NCBI GenBank assembly: GCA_017459445.1
Contig: JAFUDJ010000019.1
Location: 1-64,000, forward strand
DNA length: 64,000 nucleotides
Source of the DNA: Prevotella sp.
Lineage (GTDB): Bacteria > Bacteroidota > Bacteroidia > Bacteroidales > Bacteroidaceae
Direction of reading: 5' to 3'
Shown here in pieces: positions 61,108-64,000 of this stretch; the stretch's first letter is position 1, and every line of letters begins with the position of its first letter. The notes under the pieces are model-generated. The model had not been told where the DNA came from and did not search any database. It worked only from the letters and a program-made list of their open reading frames with translations. The position numbers were made by a program, and so were the translations under genes.

Positions 61108-62214
61108 CTAACTATTTAGTAGGAAGTCTGCCAAATACGGTACAGCAAATACCAGTTCCCCACGTCTTGGGGCTTCAATGACCCCAGCCTCAATAAGACG
61201 CTTTCGATAAGGCTGGATGGCCGGGCCTCTTTTCCCAAGCGCAGCCTGTAGCTTGGCAGTAGTCGTCGTTTCTCCACAACGCGCAAGTGCTTTCAGGAAA
61301 ATCCTGTCATTGTCTGATAGTGGAGTCAAAATAGGCTTGAACACATTGTCTTTCATGTCCAGCATGGATGCTTTCTCCGCCTTGTCCATAATAGAATCGT
61401 CCACTATGCCGCCTTTCGGGGTATACTGGATGATATAGTATCCAATCAGTTGCATGAGGTATGGGAACCCATGTGTTGCCGATGCAGCACGGTCAAGCAT
61501 GTCATCCGATACCGATAGCCCCGTCGAACGGAATGCTCTTTCGTAGTAAGCTCTGATTTGATTGGTCGAAATCGTTCCCAGTACCACCTTCGTCGCACGG
61601 TTAAGAAACGTAAGTACGCTGTCGTTGAGTACACTGGAAACTGCATGTGGAAGCCCCGCCATCGCTATTGCAATGTTTTTGCGGTCACCTACGAGTTCTT
61701 GATAAGATGCTGCCACTTCGCGCATCGCAGCCGAGGTACGCACTTCGTCAATTAGAATCAGTGCACCTTTGCCTTTCTCTGCCAGCTTGTCGCATAGCAG
61801 TGACATCTTTGCACGGAATCCATATTGCCGCTCTGCCGCCTCCGAAAAGGTAAGACCAAATGAAAAGCCGAGTGCACCTGCGCTAATGCCCGTCAGTTTT
61901 CGTTTCTCGTCCATGAAGTAAGGAGAGCCGTTCAGTTGGAACTGTTCGATGATGCTCCCCGGCATTCCCTCATGAGCCGTAACGCGAGCTACGATATAGC
62001 CAGCCTTTGATGCGCGGTCGCTCAGTTCGAGCAGCAGAGCCGTCTTACCCATACCGCGCTGTCCAAGAAACAGCGTACAGCGGTTACGTGAGCCGACAGG
62101 CTCCCTCAGTCCTTCCATAAACTGCTCTATTACAGCGTCGCGCCCGATATATTGTTCCGGACGGTTACCGAATGTGGGCTGAAACAGCATGTGAGTATCT
62201 TCTTGGTCAACCAT
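61108..62214 (-). CDS. AAA/STAND-type ATP-binding protein
   Basis: 368 residues. Walker A GQRGMGKT (about 52-59), Walker B GALILIDEV (about 150), sensor-like IAIAMAGLPHAV, and a C-terminal winged-helix domain at about 300-365 (DNDRIFLKALARCGETTTTA, RKRLIEAGVIEAPRRGELVF). This matches the 'ATP-binding protein' group of archaeal-type ATPases, often carried singly in accessory regions of Bacteroidetes. It has no membrane segment, so cytosolic. The upstream 20-bp tandem repeat (62231-62277) sits where its promoter should be. Function unknown; a regulatory or defence role is possible. Confidence 0.8.
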   Translation of the reverse strand: MVDQEDTHMLFQPTFGNRPEQYIGRDAVIEQFMEGLREPVGSRNRCTLFLGQRGMGKTALLLELSDRASKAGYIVARVTAHEGMPGSIIEQFQLNGSPYFMDEKRKLTGISAGALGFSFGLTFSEAAERQYGFRAKMSLLCDKLAEKGKGALILIDEVRTSAAMREVAASYQELVGDRKNIAIAMAGLPHAVSSVLNDSVLTFLNRATKVVLGTISTNQIRAYYERAFRSTGLSVSDDMLDRAASATHGFPYLMQLIGYYIIQYTPKGGIVDDSIMDKAEKASMLDMKDNVFKPILTPLSDNDRIFLKALARCGETTTTAKLQAALGKRGPAIQPYRKRLIEAGVIEAPRRGELVFAVPYLADFLLNS

Positions 62215-62230
62215 ACTTATCTCCTTTTAT

Positions 62231-62277
62231 TCTTCTTTATTTTCTTTTATTCTTCTTTATTTTCTTTTATTCTTCTT
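62231..62277. repeat. 20-bp tandem repeat upstream of the ATPase gene
   Basis: Two full copies of TCTTCTTTATTTTCTTTTAT (62231-62250 and 62251-62270) plus 7 bases of a third, 17 bases before the start codon. On the coding strand it is a purine-rich run. Confidence 0.85.
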
Positions 62278-62381
62278 GCGTTTGCAAAAATACTATAATT
62301 CTTTTGAATAACCAAATTTTTCCAACGTTTTCCATATCCTATGCTGTTGGAAAAGGCATTGTCGACGCTGCTTTTACCATG

Positions 62382-62491
62382 TCTGCATGTCGTAAACATG
62401 GTGTTTACTAATAGTAAGTGCCATGTTTACTAATAGAAAGTGCCATGTTTACTGACAGTAACCGCCATGGTTACTGTCTGAAAAAGCGGCG
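62382..62491. repeat. Array of about five 22-bp units
   Basis: Clear units start at 62404, 62426 and 62448 (TTTACTAATAGTAAGTGCCATG type, core TTACT-aat-AGTAA), with degenerate units on both sides. Units 3 and 4 form CAGTAAC-cgccatg-GTTACTG. The 22-base step is the same as in the arrays at 9151, 38623 and 49050. Confidence 0.85.
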
Positions 62492-62518
62492 AGCCTCACG
62501 GCCAGCCGCTTGAAAAAA
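62479..62518 (-). terminator. Intrinsic terminator after the second small-protein gene
   Basis: On the minus strand AAGCGGC pairs with GCCGCTT and is followed by TTTTTC. Confidence 0.7.
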
Positions 62519-62563
62519 CAACATTAATAACTCTCGAAGAATCAAAGCTCCGAGGTATAGCGG

Positions 62564-62641
62564 GAGAGGCTGTGACAAGGGCGAAGCAGGGCACGAACAG
62601 TTATCAATCACCACCGCTGTCGCCTTTTGGCACAGCCTCTC
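62564..62641. repeat. Long hairpin downstream of the second small-protein gene
   Basis: GAGAGGCTGTG (62564) pairs perfectly with CACAGCCTCTC (62631), and the stem continues imperfectly inward (AGGGCGA with TCGCCTTTT). It corresponds in position to the hairpin at 52568. The 62215-62654 gap contains this, the terminator, the 22-bp array and the 20-bp repeat, and no gene I believe. Confidence 0.75.
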
Positions 62642-62654
62642 GTTAATTCAGAAG

Positions 62655-62837
62655 TTAGTCTTCGCTATCGTCGAAGAAACCGCCACGGCCAAGGACAGAG
62701 CCCTTGCTGGAGTCGTAATTGGTAGAACTTACATCGACGCTATTTACGTCAGTTCCTGAACCAGAGACATTAAGCAGGCTGAACTGCGTGTCAATTTTGT
62801 ATGATGTCGTTGCGGGTGCAATATATACTTTTTTCAT
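62655..62837 (-). CDS. Small acidic-tailed protein, second copy of the module
   Basis: 60 residues: MKKVYIAPATTSYKIDTQFS at the start, a Ser/Asp/Val-rich middle, and VLGRGGFFDDSED at the end. Same plan as the gene at 52350 (MKKIYITPAT...LLGRRGYYDPE) with an unrelated middle. It lies 19 bases downstream of a gene whose product ends in the same AQPAKGLYIVNGKK tail. No maturation or transport gene is adjacent on the visible side. Function unknown. Confidence 0.8.
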   Translation of the reverse strand: MKKVYIAPATTSYKIDTQFSLLNVSGSGTDVNSVDVSSTNYDSSKGSVLGRGGFFDDSED

Positions 62838-62856
62838 AATTCTATCCTCCTTTTGA

Positions 62857-64000
62857 TTATTTCATGATTACTTTCTTGCCATTCACAATATAGAGACCCT
62901 TTGCAGGCTGGGCTACACGCTGACCAGCGAGGTTGTAGTACACATTCTCCAGTGCGCTTACAGCTTTTACGCCCTCAACAGCCGTAATGTCTTCGTCGAA
63001 GGCAAGGACAAGACGAGCGCCGGAAACTTCTGAAGTCGTCTCCAGATAAGCCTTGCCAGCATCGGGTGACAAAGAATCGCCCACTTTGTAGAAACCATAG
63101 TCTTCACCTTGTTTAGCAAACACATACTGTGTTTTCTCTGCATTGTAGATGTCGCCGCCAGTTGTCGGTTTAAGTAGGTTGTCGCCAATTGATGTAGTGC
63201 AAATAGTAGTGGGAATCTCAGTTGTTGCACCAGCTAAGAAAAGACCTGTCTGAGCAGGTACTTTGCCCGTAACCTGTGTCATATTCACCTTGCCAGTAGC
63301 TGCAGACTCTGCACGATAAGCTTTTACAGTAGTGATTCCTGTAAAGTCTAGAGGATAAATAGAAGAGAATGTTGCATAACCTGCATCGCTGATAGTGGCG
63401 GGGACGTTTACTAATGTCGGAGCGACCCATTTGTAATCAGAGAAATTGACCGTAAGATTATAGTAGCCATCGGCAGTGACGCTGGCATTCCCTTGATTCG
63501 TGTCTATCCACTCATTATCGCCCTCTTTTTTATAAGCATAGTATTTGAGGTCTTTGCCGTTAATGCCCACAAACTGGTAGCCGTCATCGTAATTTGCAGA
63601 GCTTACCTCTAATGGCGCAATACCAGTTTATATGTTTGAACTACGAGAGGTTTCTGACAAATAATGTGTTTCAGTGGACCATCCGTTATATCCAGACGCA
63701 ACAGCGATAAGCCTAGTTACTGTACATGCTCCTGTTGAGGGAGTAAAATCAATTTGTAATGCTCTTGCAATCGTGCTACTTACAGGATAAGTAAGGACAT
63801 AATTGTTTGCTCCTTTTTCCATTGTTGGTGTGTTGTTCCCGTCTATTCCCCAGTTGTTTCCAGCATTCTTAGGGCGATAAGCATTATCCCAATTAAATGT
63901 TGTTCCTTCGAAAATGGTAAAAAGTAGATTGTCGTAATCTTTTGGCAAGTTAAGTATATACGAATATGTGCCATCTCCATTGTCTGTCATGGTGCCATTT
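62857..64000 (-). pseudogene. Secreted modular protein interrupted by an in-frame stop; 5' end outside window
   Basis: About 380 codons are visible in one frame, broken once by TAA at 63630-63628. Before the stop: GYNGWSTETHYLSETS, and after it: GIAPLEVSSANYDDGYQFVG, together a SusE/SusF-like starch-binding or CBM type module (xYNGWS...). The C-terminal 190 residues match those of the gene at 49791 (ISDAGYATFSSIYPLDF, KAYLETTSEVSGARLVLAFD, VYYNLAGQRVAQPAKGLYIV). Protein similarity continues smoothly across the stop, so this is a single nonsense change rather than two genes. A recent mutation, a sequencing error or read-through would each explain it. Confidence 0.7.

Noticed and set aside
1-64000. 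rRNA, tRNA or replication origin
   Set aside because: No rRNA segment, tRNA cloverleaf with conserved GTTCRA arm, or origin-like cluster was recognised by eye; a covariance-model scan would be decisive.

Overview
The window reads as chromosome of a Prevotella-like member of the Bacteroidales. The evidence is Bacteroidetes-type promoters (TTG, about 20 bases, TAnnTTTG), a TonB receptor plus PnuT pair behind a TPP riboswitch, a bifunctional Fkp, LpxA/OmpA/RND envelope genes, and secreted enzymes ending in short type IX secretion-like C-terminal tails. Most of it is GC-rich. About 49.3-53.5 kb and 61.1-64 kb are visibly more A+T-rich and look accessory.

Layout. (1) 1-35.1 kb, all minus strand, is a pectin-degradation region in several transcription units separated by hairpin terminators. 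Unit one (35133 to 18356) holds four right-handed beta-helix PL9-type lyases, three tandem PL1 pectate lyases and one CE8 pectin methylesterase. Unit two (18239 to 10201) holds GH95, GH140 and a GH78 rhamnosidase fused to a BNR/sialidase-like propeller, a set that recalls rhamnogalacturonan-II side-chain removal. Unit three (10123 to 3988) holds an ECF sigma factor, its membrane partner, a TlpA-like protein that has lost its CxxC, and an outer-membrane barrel protein. A GH67N-type hydrolase and a beta-propeller glycosidase follow and run off the left edge. There is no SusC/SusD pair. (2) 35.3-38.5 kb is a TPP riboswitch controlling an outer-membrane thiamine receptor and PnuT. (3) 38.6-42 kb holds an OmpA-family protein and a lipoprotein. 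(4) 42-48.8 kb (minus) is a tripartite RND efflux operon that ends in lpxA. (5) 48.8-53.6 kb is accessory: a large inverted-repeat element, a fragment of a PD-(D/E)XK transposase-family protein, a secreted protein plus a 62-residue partner, and a toxin-antitoxin-like pair. (6) 53.6-61.1 kb holds a YfhO-like membrane protein, a fucose permease divergent from Fkp, and a GSCFA protein. (7) 61.1-64 kb is accessory: an AAA ATPase and a second secreted-protein/small-protein module whose large gene carries an in-frame stop.

Three signals stand out. First, arrays of 22-bp units with dyad symmetry occur at four unrelated loci (9151, 38623, 49050, 62382), once inside a coding sequence. Second, other short repeats (TTTTTACC octamers, TCAATTA heptamers, GGCCGAACC hairpins, poly-C plus an inverted repeat) are spliced in frame into enzymes, and in two glycosidases they encode the hydrophobic core of the signal peptide. 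Third, a two-gene module recurs: a large secreted protein with a shared C-terminal tail, then 18-19 bases later a 60-62-residue protein of the form MKKxYIxPAT...LGRxG..acidic tail, followed by a strong hairpin. I regard the last two as the best candidates for something not yet described.
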